Assembly (NCBI RefSeq): GCF_036373705.1
Contig: NC_089868.1
Coordinates: 11,719,020 to 11,783,019, forward strand
DNA from: Amia ocellicauda
Taxonomy: Eukaryota; Chordata; Actinopteri; Amiiformes; Amiidae
DNA length: 64,000 bases
Reading direction: 5' to 3'
The position numbers and the translations under genes are program-made. Of this stretch, positions 14,254 through 44,500 are shown in pieces (the stretch's first letter is position 1; each line of letters opens with the position of its first letter). Under the pieces are notes generated by a model. The model was given only the letters and a program-made list of their open reading frames with translations. It was not told the DNA's origin and ran no database searches.

Positions 14254-14648
14254 CTAGGAGTTCATGTATCTCGGAGACAGAGAACGAGAGCGAAGGGGCT
14301 GAAACTGGGCATCGTTGCTCCCCGTGCTCCCGCACGCTCCCTCTGGCTCGAGCTGCACCTCCTCGGGGAGCGGCGGGGCCCCAGGATCCCCGGGCTTGGG
14401 TAGGACAGACGTGGAGGACACAGTGACGCTGCTGCCGACCATGGAATCCCTCTCCTTGTGCGAATCACATGGGAGGTTCATCAGGCCCAGTGCCGTCGAC
14501 GTGCCTGGGCTCCACTCCCCTTCAGGGTGGAATAGCAGGGTGGAATCTCGGCCCTTTTCGTAGTTGGAGTCATCAGAGAAAGTTCTGGAGAGGTCGTTGG
14601 TCATGCCCATGCACTTTGGCGGCTGGCATCCACTGCAGGAGGCTCCGG
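14254..14648 (-). CDS. bcl10: bcl10 exon 3, Ser/Thr-rich tail and stop
   Basis: 395 bp after acceptor CCTTGCAG|, reading GASCSGCQPPKC to a TAG at 14254-14256. Contains LPKPGDPGAPPLPEEVQLEPEG and the terminal PLRSRSLSPRYMNS, aligned with the human ending by position and motif. Confidence 0.95.
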
Positions 14649-16464
14649 CTGCAAGGCAAGGCAAGAAACACAGCGTGAGACCAAAACCGCAATGATCTGG
14701 TCTCTCAGGTCCCTGCTAGTGGGTGCCTGAGGTGTTTTGTTGAGGTGTGAGAATTTGCTAAACAGAAAAAGAGGAAGAGAAAGGAGAAGAAATGTCCATA
14801 CCTTTTATGGATTCGATTCGTTCGTTTTTCACTTTCTGAACTTCGTCTGTGATTTTGGTGATGATGAAATTCATAGATTTGCCCAGCTGGATGGATTCCA
14901 CCAGGGCGTCCAGGCCTTTGGGATTCTCGGCCAAGTAGTCCAGCAGTTTGCCGGTCTTCTTCCTGTGGGTGGTCCTGCAGCTGATCTCCTCCGTGTCCTC
15001 CCGGGTCAGGATCTTCTTGGAGCGCAGGTAGTCGAAGTGTCTGTCAGCTATAATTTTGTCACACAGGTAAGGCCGGAGTCTCTCCAGAGCCTAAAAAAAA
15101 AAAAAAAAAAAAAATGACACGGAAGCCAGGCATTTGTTGAGTCAAGTCTGCTACGGTCTTCAAAAAATACTTTTTCCTTTTGCCAACATTTGTAAAACTA
15201 CGTTTAGGCTAATCCCAAATCAAAATTACCCCCAGATTGCAATTGACAAACTTGTACCCTATCACCATTTTGTTCAGCCTATTAGTCGTACAAAGTGCCT
15301 TCCAGCAATTAATTAAACTACAACTGTGCACAGGTTTGTAAGGTCAAGGTTTTTAGCATCACAAATATCAAGACTTAACATTCGCGCTACAGGGACTAGA
15401 CACATTTTCACTAAGGTGGCCACAGTTTTATGGTGGAGTCACATGTGTAGGAGTTTAAGGAGGGATGCTGGAATTAAAAGGCATGGGTCATCTCCAGGAA
15501 TTAAGATCTGATTTGAATAGAAAAGCTTAACATTGGGAACCTCCCACACATGAAGTTAAACGCCCTATTCTGTTATCATTAAATGAACACATTGAATGGA
15601 CCCACAACTTTTAAAATTAAAAGAAATAAAAAAATCGCATGAATATTTGTATAGCCCATAACTTCCACCTGTAGTTTCTGCAAGGAATATATGCACGACT
15701 TTATTCAATACGAGCAAAGGATGATCACTAATGTCTTTCACCCAGAGTCTGCACCGCGATGTGCTTTGCTATTGTGACTCATGCATGCTTCAGAAACCGT
15801 AGATTTGGTTCAGGATGGTAAACGTGTCATTTATTAACTGTATCACCTACACTTTGTGCTTCAGCGGCCATGCAGTGACAACACGTACTGTTGGATTTAC
15901 ATCAGCGAATAATTAACAATGGCAAACATAGTAGCCTGTGCACCTTGTTTGGTGCCAGACAAATATAAACGAATGCACTATTCCCCAGATCTCTTTGTGT
16001 GCAGAAACACTGGGCTACACTAATTGTATTGCATTGATTTCCTGTATTTGTACTTCCAATTAAAAAGGAGTACATTAGCAGAGACAGGCAGAGTCATTTA
16101 CGCAGTATGTTACGCTGGATTATGGTTACGCATGAATTTCACTCCAGTTTCGCAGCAGATAACTATGAAGAATAACTTGACACCCAGAGAGAGAAGGAGA
16201 AACTAAACCTATTCAGTCAGCACACATTTCTGTGCAGGGTGTGCTGAACACATTGACTGTGCTTGCCTGACAGAAACCTCACTTGTATTTTCTCTTCGTG
16301 TGGATAAACCGCCTCCTGTCGCCTTTCATCCCGCACGTTTTAAAATGAGTTTTTAATCGCCCCGCATGACGACACTGCAACTCCTGAGCTTCAGAAAACA
16401 TCGTAACACTTACTTCCTTTTTTATTTCTGCCATTTCATCTTCGGTGAGGTGTGGGACATCCAT
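14254..16464 (-). CDS. bcl10: BCL10 immune signalling adaptor (three exons, complete)
   Basis: Join of 16414-16464, 14802-15090 and 14254-14648 on the minus strand gives 244 residues (human about 233), with introns of 1323 and 153 bp. Residues about 13-112 form a CARD; visible signatures include LRPYLCDKIIADRHFDYLR, KKILTREDTEEISCRT and GKLLDYLAENPKGLDALVESI. The rest is a Ser/Thr-rich, low-complexity tail with the conserved PKPGDPGAPPLPEE segment. BCL10 is a cytosolic adaptor: its CARD is nucleated by CARD9/10/11/14 scaffolds into filaments that recruit MALT1 and drive NF-kB. The C-terminal LRSR (Arg235) matches the MALT1 cleavage motif known in human BCL10. The ATG has A at -3 and G at +4. 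Exon structure (short first exon, CARD exon, tail exon) matches the mammalian gene, and so do the neighbours ddah1 and c1orf52. No frame disruption is seen, so a working orthologue is likely. Confidence 0.97.
14802..15090 (-). CDS. bcl10: bcl10 exon 2, CARD
   Basis: 289 bp encoding the CARD from ALERLRPYLC to the ITDEVQKVKNERIESIK helix, ending in phase 1 at AAAAG|GTATGG. The acceptor is an uninterrupted T22 directly followed by AG. Confidence 0.96.
15093..15114. repeat. 22-bp poly-A run forming the bcl10 exon 2 polypyrimidine tract
   Basis: On the transcribed strand this is T22 immediately before the AG of the acceptor. The homopolymer is both the splicing signal and a slippage-prone repeat. 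Confidence 0.9.
16414..16464 (-). CDS. bcl10: bcl10 exon 1 (coding part)
   Basis: 17 codons, MDVPHLTEDEMAEIKKE, ending in phase 0 at donor GAA|GTAAGT. Human exon 1 has the same LTEEDL..VKK character. Confidence 0.95.
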
Positions 16465-16770
16465 TGTAATACTTTAAGCGCGTCTTCCGGGGTGCCTTTC
16501 AATTTTACGCACAACCAGAGTTGCAGTTACTAAGTTTGCTAGAGTTGCCAAAACGTGACCGTGGCCCGCAAATAAATACGTTATCACTCTCGCACCCCCT
16601 CTCGATCTCCAAAAACTGTATTGGCTGATTGAATTCGTGGGTTTTCGTAGGCTTACATAGCAGTAAATGTGCTTCAAGCAAGACAGCGAAAGCCTGGGTA
16701 TGTCAAGGTTTGCCCAAGAGAACTGTATCGGGCACTTCCTGGTTTCGCCGTGACGTCATAACACGTGGCA
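16465..16770 (-). promoter_or_regulatory. bcl10 5' UTR and proximal promoter
   Basis: Read toward the gene: an E-box CACGTG (16762-16767), a palindromic CRE TGACGTCA (16751-16758), a CCAAT box on the minus strand near 16620, and an ETS motif CCGGAAG (16484-16490) just above the ATG. This motif mix is typical of TATA-less vertebrate promoters. Start site and factor binding are inferred only from motifs. Confidence 0.6.
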
Positions 16771-17416
16771 AGGGCAGGGGCGATGCACCAACAAGAAGAT
16801 ACCTAAATTCAGTACAAAATCACGGACTAATACAACAAATAATGCGTTGGCATACTCCAAGAAATACGTGTAAACGCACCTGACAAATATAATTAAACAA
16901 AGTTATGCAAATAGGCATACAAGTACAGTGAAAACATAACTACATGTGTTCAAATGTAACTACACAATTTGTCTACCTGGTAAATGAATCGATTCCAACA
17001 GTGGCAGTCTATAACGCCCTGGATGTTTTATAACACCAGTGACTCAAACAATATAAATATTCTATAACAAGTTCAAACTAAAACCTTATTGATGAATGTA
17101 GGATATGCACACATATATACACTGAGATTAGAACCAAACAGATTGCATTGGTCATTGCCATCTGTTTTTGTTTACGACCATATTTATTACTGTAAATTCA
17201 ATTCAATATTTAGCTGTTTAAAACAATCTACATCATAGCTATATAAGTATTGTTGACTAATGAATGTTCACTGAAGACAAAACAATGCCTTGCTTCAAAC
17301 AGAGTATGGCTTTGAAACCATTGTTGTATGACTGGAACAAAAACACAAATGAGCTCCCTGCCTGTACTATGTAGCACAACCATCACTAAAGAAACAAAAA
17401 CAAGTTACGGCAGGAC

Positions 17417-17417
<1 letters not shown>

Positions 17418-17461
<44 letters not shown>

Positions 17462-17498
17462 CATCATCATCATTATTGTCATTATTACTACTACTACT
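17418..17498. repeat. (ATT)n microsatellite with ATC/ACT variants
   Basis: Fourteen or so perfect ATT units followed by ATC, then mixed ATT and ACT triplets, about 80 bp in all. Length is likely polymorphic. Confidence 0.95.
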
Positions 17499-18585
17499 TT
17501 ACCAAGTTTGTAAGTGTCAGTATGAGATGGCTGGTGGGTGCAATGGAACAAAATGAACCTGTAGATTAGCCAGGGTCATGCTAGCTTAATATTTCATTCA
17601 CATCTCTTCAAGATGTTTCTGATCATATAAAGCACAGGTCTCTCACACTCAGAATGAAAGACAGTGCATTCAACAATGCAGCTAAAAATAAAATGCAATC
17701 AAAATAAATAACTCATGAAAAAAAGCAATAGTATCAAAACTTATTTTACTTATTATAAACAGTCACCCATCCTACAAATGCAATGTTAAGTGTCAACAAA
17801 ACAGTGTCTGAAAAGGCGTCTCAAAGTGAAGTTTTGCAGCAGTTTACTAAGGGGAAGAAGTCCTCTAGGGTAGTGCTTTAAACCCCAGGGGATGAAACAT
17901 TATGCAACCTGTTGCTAATTTGCTTTCCATTTCCTTCCTCATATTCATCTGAAATGAATCCTTTAAAATTATTGAACCATCATGAAGTACAGCAACAGAA
18001 AAGCCCACTGGACACCATCAAATCAAATGTGCAGACTTGCATTAGTAAGTTATTTTGCAATCTTATTTTTTCAGGGCAATTCTAAAGAACTGTTTTCATA
18101 TTATTTTTCTCTGCCGTTTTCCTTATCTGAAGCATTCTTTTAAAGAGTGTTGGTACAGCACAGTTTTAAACAGCTCTGACAGATTTATGAAGTCTCAAAT
18201 ATTAAGTAGTTTAGTATTTTAAAACCAAGGCCATTTTGTTCCATGCCTTGTGGTATACGGTCTTTTTTTGTATTGTTGTTAGCTTAGAAGGACCAGATGT
18301 TGCCCAGTTCTGTTCTATCAGTGTAATTCAGCTTTTATTTCAGAGAACTATTCAAACATACTGTGCAATGAGCCAGTAACAACAACAACCTCTAATGCTT
18401 CACATGTTTGTGCCATAATTCTCCTCAGAACTGTAGTCCAATTGGCCTTCTTGCATCATAACATTATTTTCAGGGATTGAAACCTGAGTGTAATGTGATG
18501 CATCAGTTTTCAAAATCACTAAAGCCTCCTTGTTCTTCCAAACCTAGATCAGTTCTCCCTAAGATCCAACTGTGCTTACACCAAA

Positions 18586-18599
18586 CCACTAGGTGGCAC
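18586..18599 (+). promoter_or_regulatory. CTCF-like core motif
   Basis: CCACTAGGTGGCAC matches the known CTCF core at essentially every position. It sits between bcl10 and ddah1, pointing toward higher coordinates. Occupancy cannot be judged from sequence. Confidence 0.5.
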
Positions 18600-20799
18600 T
18601 CTGACACCAAAGTTTAGGCATCGTTAGGAGATTGTAATTGGTCAGTCTTATATAAAGTATATAACAGATAGGTATGAATTTTTAGTTTGCAGTATATGCT
18701 TACTGTTACATAGAGCAAATATGTATGCATCGCTTTTGTATTCTTAAAGCTGGTAAGATCAACAAAACAGGCAATAAATTAGGGATTGGATTGTAACTTT
18801 ATTTAACAAAAGGGATGCGTCCTCCCAGACAGTCAGTATTTAAGATCAACAAAGAAGTTGTTAGTTGACACATCTGTATGCACTGATGTCTTTGGCACAA
18901 AACTAGGCAAACTAAACCATCTAAAAACAAACAATCCTGAGGAAGATCTAATTAAAACAGGTCACGGCACTGCTTACAAATACACAAAGTCACTGAGATC
19001 ATGGATTTTTGAAACTCACTGTAATATGGTCATGCTTGTGAATGTACAGTTGGATGTGAAGTTATACTTTTTTTTTTTTTTTTTTGCAAAAGGGAATAGA
19101 TTAGTCTGCTAGTCAGTCAGTGTCAGTCCTAAGGCAGTCCTTTCCCATTAGCTAAAAACCATGCCACATAAAACAACAGTTAAGATTCACATGTTGGCGT
19201 TTCATCCTATTGATATATTCTGCTGGCAACTTTTGATAAACTGATGCCCAAGAATTTTGTATCAATAGACTGAGATGCCAGGACACTAACTGTGTCTCGC
19301 ACATCTGCTCAGTGTTTCTCTCCATGAGCTCTAGATGGGATACACAGCAAACTGTGGTATTATTGTTCTTTCTGCCAAACGTCTCCCGTAAAATATACAG
19401 CTCATGTCACAAATTACCATTTTTACTGCTGGCCCTCTTGAACCCGTGCCAAACTGTATGATATCATTATCATAAATTACACCAAAAATGTATGGAGCAA
19501 AAAGTAACTGGGACTGTTTACCAGCTAACAAGCTTCTTCCAAAATAATTCCTTCCACATTTCATCACCATAAAATTTGCAAATGGTACTGAACAGTCATC
19601 ATAGTTTATAAGAAATATTAAGTTATAGATATTCAGAACATGTTTTCCTTCAGAGAGGAGATTTTGTATTGAGTTTCTGCTCTTCTCTATTTAATTGAAG
19701 TAATGGAAAAAAAATCTGATTTAACTAGTCATTATCACAGATCCATCTTGACAACAGTAAAACAAATGTTGTCCGTGAAATTTTAGAAATGTGTACGTTT
19801 CCGATTTGATGACCTGTGTTATTCTAAATTGATTTGTGGAAGTTGAGAAAAGTGTGCACGTCTGTTGGCGATTTTCTTTTCATCTTTTACTGGTCATGTT
19901 CAGATGGTGTAAACAAATATTCACGTACACCATACAAGTTATTTGCTCATATTGACACTGCCCAGGGGCCGATCTGAGTCTTTGATACTGATTTCAGGGC
20001 CCGCTCCGGTAATTCCTCCTTGTGTGCTGAAGGATAAACAGAACCAGTTATTACATGAGAGAAATATAGTGGCTCCAGTTTCCCAGGAAAATGTTTATCC
20101 TTACTGCTCTCCAATCCTGTCTGTTTTTTCTTATATAAAGAGAAACAAGACTACAGTCCTGTCAAATAAAGAGGTGGGTATCATCTATTTTAAAATATAA
20201 TGATTTATCTAAAATAAATAATTCATGTTAAACATCAAAGTTTTTCTTCTTCCAGTTATTCACTATTATAGCTAGGAAGCACAGTGCAGTGGCACCTTTC
20301 AGGCAGTTTCACGGTCAGGTTACAAACTAGTAAAACAGAAAGCACTCGAAACAAACAGATAGGCGATGGCACAAAGAGAGATGGGAAACTGCGGTCTACA
20401 GAGGGACTTCCGCACTGATCTTTGATTGCCGTGGGAAGTGAAGTCTCTGCAGCTTCAGATCAGCTGGATGTAACAATTAGCACCACATCACAGCTGGGAA
20501 TGAGAATTAACATTCTAGTTTGAGAAGATGCTGCATCGGTCTTGTAGAAGATACACTATTTCACAAATGTGTCTGCTACTGGAGAATTCCCCCTGCTTCT
20601 CAACAGCACTGGCACATATTACACATTAAAACTGGAATGCCTAATAGGCCAAAGTAGTCTAAACATCCAAGAAACAATACAATTATTAAAACAAGAACAA
20701 TTTGATAGAAGTCTTCATCCATAGTCAGTGTTAATAAAGGGGTGGGGCTTTAAATCTGAGATTGTAATTAATTTGAATACAGTGATTCTGCTAATAGTC

Positions 20800-20805
20800 T
20801 TTATT
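20800..20805 (-). terminator. Candidate proximal polyadenylation signal of ddah1
   Basis: AATAAA on the minus strand about 235 nt after the ddah1 stop. Human DDAH1 has a long 3' UTR, so a distal signal such as 18798-18803 may be the main one. Confidence 0.4.
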
Positions 20806-21039
20806 TTTCTTCTTCAGAGCCTCAAGTGCATAGAAGTACTGTACATCTACTACATAGGACATTCAAAACTAATATGAAACCAATCAGTCCACCCTATTCA
20901 TCAATATTTAGACAATCAGGAGCCCAGGAACTGACAAGCGGGGTTGAAAGCACAGGTATGGCTCAGATGGGCACGGGCCGCGGCACTGTACACCACCGTG
21001 ACCTCATTGCCAGTCCGCTGGAGATGTCTGGGGTGTGGC

Positions 21040-37962
<16,923 letters not shown>

Positions 37963-38488
37963 CTATATGGACAACAGTCTTCAGACTCTCAAAATGTAGA
38001 GACTCTCAAAAACTGCAGAGACGCTGAGTGAGGCTGGAATGAGTCATTTAAGATACAAATCTGGGGTCCGGCAGGTTCACTATCCTGAGGCAAGACGGAT
38101 CAGGTAAATGGTAGTGCTGAATTAATCAGAAACAAAACTGTTAAAGCAGACCATGGAAAGACTTGAAAATGTAACAAAAGTTGTGAGATTAACAAAAGTT
38201 GTCATGTTACATGGCATCACCAAATGAAGCAGGAACAGATCTGTAATGTTTATGCTGGAGAGAATGAGCTATAAAGATGTTGGGTTTTGTGAGGGGTAAC
38301 ATTTTAGCCAGTTAATGCAGCAATGTGAGAATTTGGACAAGTGAACTATCAGTATTGACAGAATAAGGCCTACATCTAACAACCTAATAAAGTATGATGT
38401 CGAACTGGAAGTAAACATGGGCAGATTAAACAGAGCAGCCCTGAAAGCACCTTTTTTTGTCTGTTCCCCAAGTATTTTTTGTAATTTA

Positions 38489-38490
<2 letters not shown>

Positions 38491-38560
<70 letters not shown>
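38491..38560. repeat. (AT)35 dinucleotide microsatellite
   Basis: Seventy bases of uninterrupted AT alternation, self-complementary and able to extrude a cruciform. Assembly length may be unreliable. Confidence 0.97.
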
Positions 38561-38565
<5 letters not shown>

Positions 38566-41500
38566 CACACACATATATGAATATATATACAGGGTGTTTA
38601 TGGTACTATTTAAAAATGTTTGGGAGAAACCGTGGAGATGATTAATATACTGTCAAGATTTGTGGTGCCATAGTTGACAATTCAGTTGACATTTAAGAGC
38701 AAAAACATCAGTCAGTTTTTATACCTCCGGCAAAAGTTAACTTACATTTAGAGTCTGTCTCTCAAAACTCAGAATATTTATTTCAGTCAAAGCATGGGGA
38801 GTCACGACTGCACGCACTATAAGGACTCACTGAGATTTCTCTCCCTCCGTTTTCAGGGGCTTATTTCACTTATCTGACCTCTCTCTCCGCCGGGGCTTTT
38901 CAACACAGTTCTCAAGCCTGTCTGGACAGGACAGGGCTTTATCTGGATACGGATTTCTTATTGGAAAGCAGGTTCAGTCTCATCACACTTTTCCAGAGCC
39001 CTATCGGAGAATGATGTCAGTCACCGACCTCTGGTTCTTTTCAAAGGAGCGAGCCAAGTCATGAAGTCACCCAGGTAGCCACTGTTTAGGCCAAAATCAT
39101 GTTTTCTCCTCGAGATAGAAGTGTCTGAGCCACCCCTGAGATTCTGCCTAGCCTTTCCTGTTCAAGGGGGAGTAAAGTAGCTGTTCTGGAAGATTCTATT
39201 CTGTTTTGGACGCCCATTTAGCTTCCTGGCACACAGACAATAGCACCTGTGTAAATAATCCGAGGTTAGACCTTCACATTCTCGGCTGCAGCCACTTTCA
39301 ACAGAAAACCTTTACAGGACTCCGGGAAGCTTTGAACATTTCTTTTCTTCGCCTCACTAAGGCTACTGTATCCGTTTCCCAAAACGTATTGTCAAGTTAT
39401 GTCTTCATCAGGTTACCAGAGCGGGTTCAAGTTTTTCATTTAAGAAAATAATGATAACTAAAGAAAACAATTACACTGGAGGAAGGCCAAATGAATCACT
39501 AAACTCGGTGTAATAAAGGAGAATGTGGGGAGCTCTGTATAATACAATTATCAAGGTGCTTATTTCGGTTTGCTCTTGATATCCTGGCAGGCTTTATCAT
39601 TCATCTTTGCTTATTGCTTTCTGATGAATGCCTTGCTAGTTTACAACATCATCACATACACATAGATCTAGATGAGATATTTTTAATGTTAACCTTTTCT
39701 TTTTTCTGTTTAAACCAAGAAGTCACTGGAGACATTTTTCCAGCTGCAACTTGGCAAAGAAGCCAATTTTAATTAAGTTAAAAAACATGGATAATGACAG
39801 CAGTCTGATCAACATATTCCTTCTTAATTTTTTTTTTAATCAACTGTATGGGATTCTGGGATTGACTAGCTGGTAACGAGCAACATAGGCCCAATCACCT
39901 ATCATTTTTACATTTGTTTTCTATACATGCCTATTCCTTAGCTAAGTAGAACATATAATGGACTAAGGATATAACCACTTTCCATATCTAAATACCCAGT
40001 GCTACACAATCCGGGTTAGCAAAGCAGTGGCGTAACTGTGAAGCCAAAATATTTGCCTTTAAATGTGCATTCAAAAGATCAAAACCAGTGGTATTCTCTC
40101 ATATTGAGCTCAGATTAGGGATCCTAAAAGAGTCGAGTAAAAACAAATCTGTATCAGTCACTTTGTCCAGAAAGGAGTTGGAGAAGTACGTGGCATCGAG
40201 GGAATGTTTTTCTGTTCTGCTATCACTGTCCTCTCATCGGTCAACCTGCAAAACAAACAGCCCAGCCTCCCCATGTGGTACTCAGGGGCTTTTGCTTTCA
40301 CAGCTGCAAACTCCACAGGAATATTCCGGAATCTGTCCAGTAACCGTTGCATCATTCCAAAGGCATTTCCTATGGCATCAGGCAAAGCAACTTGTCCGGA
40401 CTGTCAGGGTCCATATGTCAAGTGTCCTGGCCCTTGAAAATTGGTGCTGATGAGCCAGGAATAGTCAAGGGGGCCAGTTGTTTTCCACTGGAGGCAAATT
40501 GTCCATATCATAGATTTCCTTTTGCTTCACTAATTTGCCCCAGATGGAAATCACACATTAGGGATGGACACGCATAGAAGCATTTGGTAGCAATAAGGCA
40601 ATAGTCAGCACTAATTAAGTCTCAATCAGAACAATACACAAAACAATGACATAACTGCTTTACACGATTACATAACTTTCATCTTATGCTCATGTTTGCC
40701 ACTGAGTGCTAATGTTTGTTATCTTTGTCAGAAACCACAATGTGCAGCTGGTTTCACAGAGTCTGGTACCGAACTTGCACCTCCGAATGTTAACGTTTAG
40801 CTCAAATCAGCCACATTAGAGTGTATGAAGAAAAACAACACTTTTTTCCAGTCTATAGAGTTCATTTTCCAAAACTACCAGCAGAAGCTCAGTACACCAA
40901 GAGAGAGAGACTGCTACAAATTAAATAAAACCAATTCACCATTAGTGCATGGAACTTTGTGCTGAAAACAGATACTGAATGGAAAGTGTGTGGGGATGGT
41001 GAACTGGATGGAAACTGAATGAAAGGGAGACTGTCGATTCCTTTTCAGTGTCCACTTTATATTTTTATTTAGAAAACCAGAAGGTCCCTTCCTGGATGCT
41101 GAAGAATTTAATGAGAAAGGTGAACTTCAGACTGACCAGTCAACTACCCAGGAGAAAGGTCTCGCACTACAAAAATAATCTGTTTTGTTGTTGTTATTGA
41201 ATGATCTCCGGGTCCGCAGCGTGATGGTGCTGCATACAATTGCTGTAATACATGTAAAATGATTCCTCAGGGTTCGTCTGATTGGCAGACTCTCAAGGCT
41301 CTCATATGTCAGCGTCTCAGAGCCAGAGCCAGTCTTAGACCAGGAGTGATCCACAGCAACTGACAGTGGCCGTGCACATGCAGTATGGCTAGCCAAACAC
41401 CCAAGATAAATATCCTCCCCCTGTTCTTGAATATCAGCCAATTACATTTTTTGGAGCTGAAAAATCTTTCAGGTAATCCAATTAGAAAATAACAAATCAC

Positions 41501-44500
41501 ACTTGTCTATAAATGGGTTTGTGTGTGTGTTCGCGTTGGATTTATTGAAGTGAAAAAGGAATGAAAAGCATTATTCTATCACAATATGCTTTTTTTCATT
41601 TTTTAAATCAGAATATGAGTTATTTCCCCCCCAAATTCAGGATTGCCAGTTATTGTTAATCCCATTTCTCTAACACGCTTGCATATGGACCTGACAGGAA
41701 CCAGAGACAAACATGGCATCTTCTGAGACAGTGCAGAAAAGAGGCAACCAGCTTGAAACAAACTGGTATGGACACAGCCAAGCCTCTCTCTTCCAGTTGG
41801 CAGACAATCGAAAAGCCGAACTTACACTGCACAGACATGCAGCCTCCAGGCTGATCATGGATGAGAAGAGAACGAATTCTCTGGCCAATTTAAACCCAAC
41901 ACACTAATGTTGGGGTTCAGGCGAAGTCAGTACCATCACTGGAGAGAACTGCCAGGTGCATTGGACTCCTCTCACACTGCAGGAAAACAGATTTGACCGA
42001 AGGAAGGGAGCATTTCCTCTTAAACTTTAAAAACAAGTAACATTTTCTTTCCTTTCAAAATTGAATCGGACGCAAGATTCAATATTTTGTCTACGAAAAA
42101 AAAAAGCTTGCAGACTTTTCCTGGAAAGGGGACACTGCTTGTTTTGACAGGAAATGCAGACGGCTACTTTTATAGCTCTTAAATCCTGAGCATACTTGGG
42201 CAGTATATACAATTCCGCTTGTTGCGTGCCATAACAGGATAATTCCCCAATGGAAATGCATGGAAAAACGAAGAACAAAAATTTACCAGGAAGCCCAGAT
42301 TCCTGTTTATACTGGTAAATGTAGCTAAAGGATATCAATAGAATTAATGGCTTAAGAAGGTAAAATATTTTTCATGCAGTTAACATTTTCCTGGGGGAGT
42401 ACAGGTATACAGTGATGAGTGGGGTTAGAGCAGGCTACATTGGGGTATAAGAGGGGAAAAATGAGTCACAAAGATAAACTTACATTAAGGCTGATAAATC
42501 AGGAAAAGTTTTCAGATTTGCATTTCCAGCCCCTCTGCACTGCATCCATTTAATTCCCCTTAAAAAGCATTCCCCTTAAAAACTTAATCAGCAGCAACTC
42601 AAATAATATTATCCGTTCCTTAAAATAACAGCCTCATTACAAGAAAGCAGTTTGTAACATAAGACTGTGTTTTATCACCACGCTGACAGACTACCTGTCA
42701 CTGCCTAGCTCTTGATTCCCAAAGCTTCTTATCAGTGCGCAACGTTAAAACAATTAGCATGCTCCCATTCCCTCCGGGCTTTTACAGGCACCATCCTAAT
42801 TATAATAAATGAACCCAGATTCTCCCAGCTTCTGCAGCATGACAAAGGCTTTTCATCATCCTTCACATTAACAAGTACTCAGAGTAAGTGGTAAATGGTC
42901 TGTACCAGTGCTTAGCAGTAAGCCTTGCCAACATGGGGCCCTTGGCTTAATTTCGTATTTTCAACAATTCGACCTGAGGCCTGTGAGCTGGCCTTAAGGC
43001 TGCGAGACATTTAGAGCCACGATCATCACTGAAGTAATGATGGCGGCAGAAAGAGCCTGGCACAGAATCAGTGCGTCTCTTGGAGGCCCTGTCGACACAC
43101 AATCACTGCTACTCCCGGTCTCGTAGGTCATCCAAAACTTTAACCTCCTGTTCGTGCAGAATGAACTCCCTGGCGCTTGTGGGAAACTGCCTATTAGAGA
43201 ACGTACTGACCTGGAAAACAATGCTACTTTGTCTATTGCAGTTTTTTTTTTAAATGACTAACTTTTCCAATACTTGGAAGATCATTTTACTTTTCAATTA
43301 ACACAAACATTGGGTTTACGCTTACCCTTCAAAGCTCTGCTGGAATTTCCTACAGATGCAGACTTCATAAAGAAAGAATTAAAAGCATCCAGACCTTTCT
43401 AGTGAAGAATCAAGCAACAGGACAGAAGAGGCCTGTTTAAAGTATGGTAAAATGTCTTCATTTTGATGATGCCAGGTGCAGTCAATTGCTGGACCTCCAA
43501 CTGACTCAAATAACATTCTTTAATACAACCTTTGTTTTAGTTATTTAATGAAATGGTTTGAAATGTACAATACTTGACATCAATGTGGTACTGACCATTT
43601 TTGCCTGATTAAGCACTCAATTGAATATAAAAAAAAAGGTTTAAACTCCACAGAAGGGTGGCCCAAGACATGTTTTTCCTAAATACCCCAGTTCATTCTT
43701 CAGTTCTGTACGGTCCAAAAAACAGAATCTCTCGGACATCATGCAGTGATCAACACAGAGGCAGAGACCTGGGTTTACGGAGCAGCGTCTGGCAGTAACG
43801 CCAGATTTAGAGATGTCAATGAAGAGATGAGGTGAAATTCAATTTTTATCCCCCTCAAGCAATGTAATAAGTGTGGGATCCAAACGTTGCAGACACAAAA
43901 TGAAACGTGGATTTCGTCAAGGTTATAGAGATATGTATGTTATTAAAAGGTCAATGCAGTAGTGTGGATAAATAACCCCATCTGAATGAAGTCTGTGGAG
44001 GCCGATTGGGAAGCAACAGAATGTGTCACTGTTCTTACACCGCTTCAGATATTTTCTACGTATACCTTTTGATTTTGCTGTATTATTCCATATTCCCACT
44101 AATTCATGCATAAAAAGGTTAATAAATGGGTGCAAATGTAGGATCAAAGACCACCCAAAACTTACCCTTATGCCCTAATGTTTTGCTATGGGCTCTGACA
44201 GTATTTTCCCAGCATCAGTGACCTCCACTACACATTTCACAGTAGATCTACATGGTTCAAAGTTGTCCCCTCAAGAAATGGAAAAATTGCCATTAATCAG
44301 GCCGAAAAACAACAACTTGGGAAATGGCTGCAGGCGTTGCTATATCAGTCCCACCAGAAAAAAAAAAAAAGAAATACCAGCACAGATTTATACAGATAAG
44401 CAACGATGAAGTCTTGCACAAGCATGCTGAGAAAGTACGCTTCTTTTGCGTTACAAAATGATCAATTGTTACACGTTGGACGGAGGAATACACTCTATTT

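Larger units (their letters stand above)
16771..20795. other. Region between bcl10 promoter and ddah1 3' end
   Basis: No coding sequence recognised. Holds an (ATT)n microsatellite (17418-17498), a T17 run near 19069 and a CTCF-like core (18586-18599). The upper part may belong to the ddah1 3' UTR if the more distant AATAAA (minus strand, 18798-18803) is used. Confidence 0.55.

Noticed and set aside
14110..14678. Plus-strand frames of 63-97 codons over bcl10 exon 3
   Set aside because: They are antisense shadows of the GC-rich bcl10 tail exon.
38269..38641. Frames coding YIYIYIYI repeats
   Set aside because: Pure translation of the (AT)35 microsatellite.
40158..40385. Minus-strand frame of about 84 codons (PDAIGNAFGMMQRLLDRF...) with an AG-preceded segment inside
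   Set aside because: The composition looks somewhat coding, but no family is recognised, there is no consistent splice partner for ddah1 exon 2, and the frame begins right after a stop. Probably chance or a decayed repeat.
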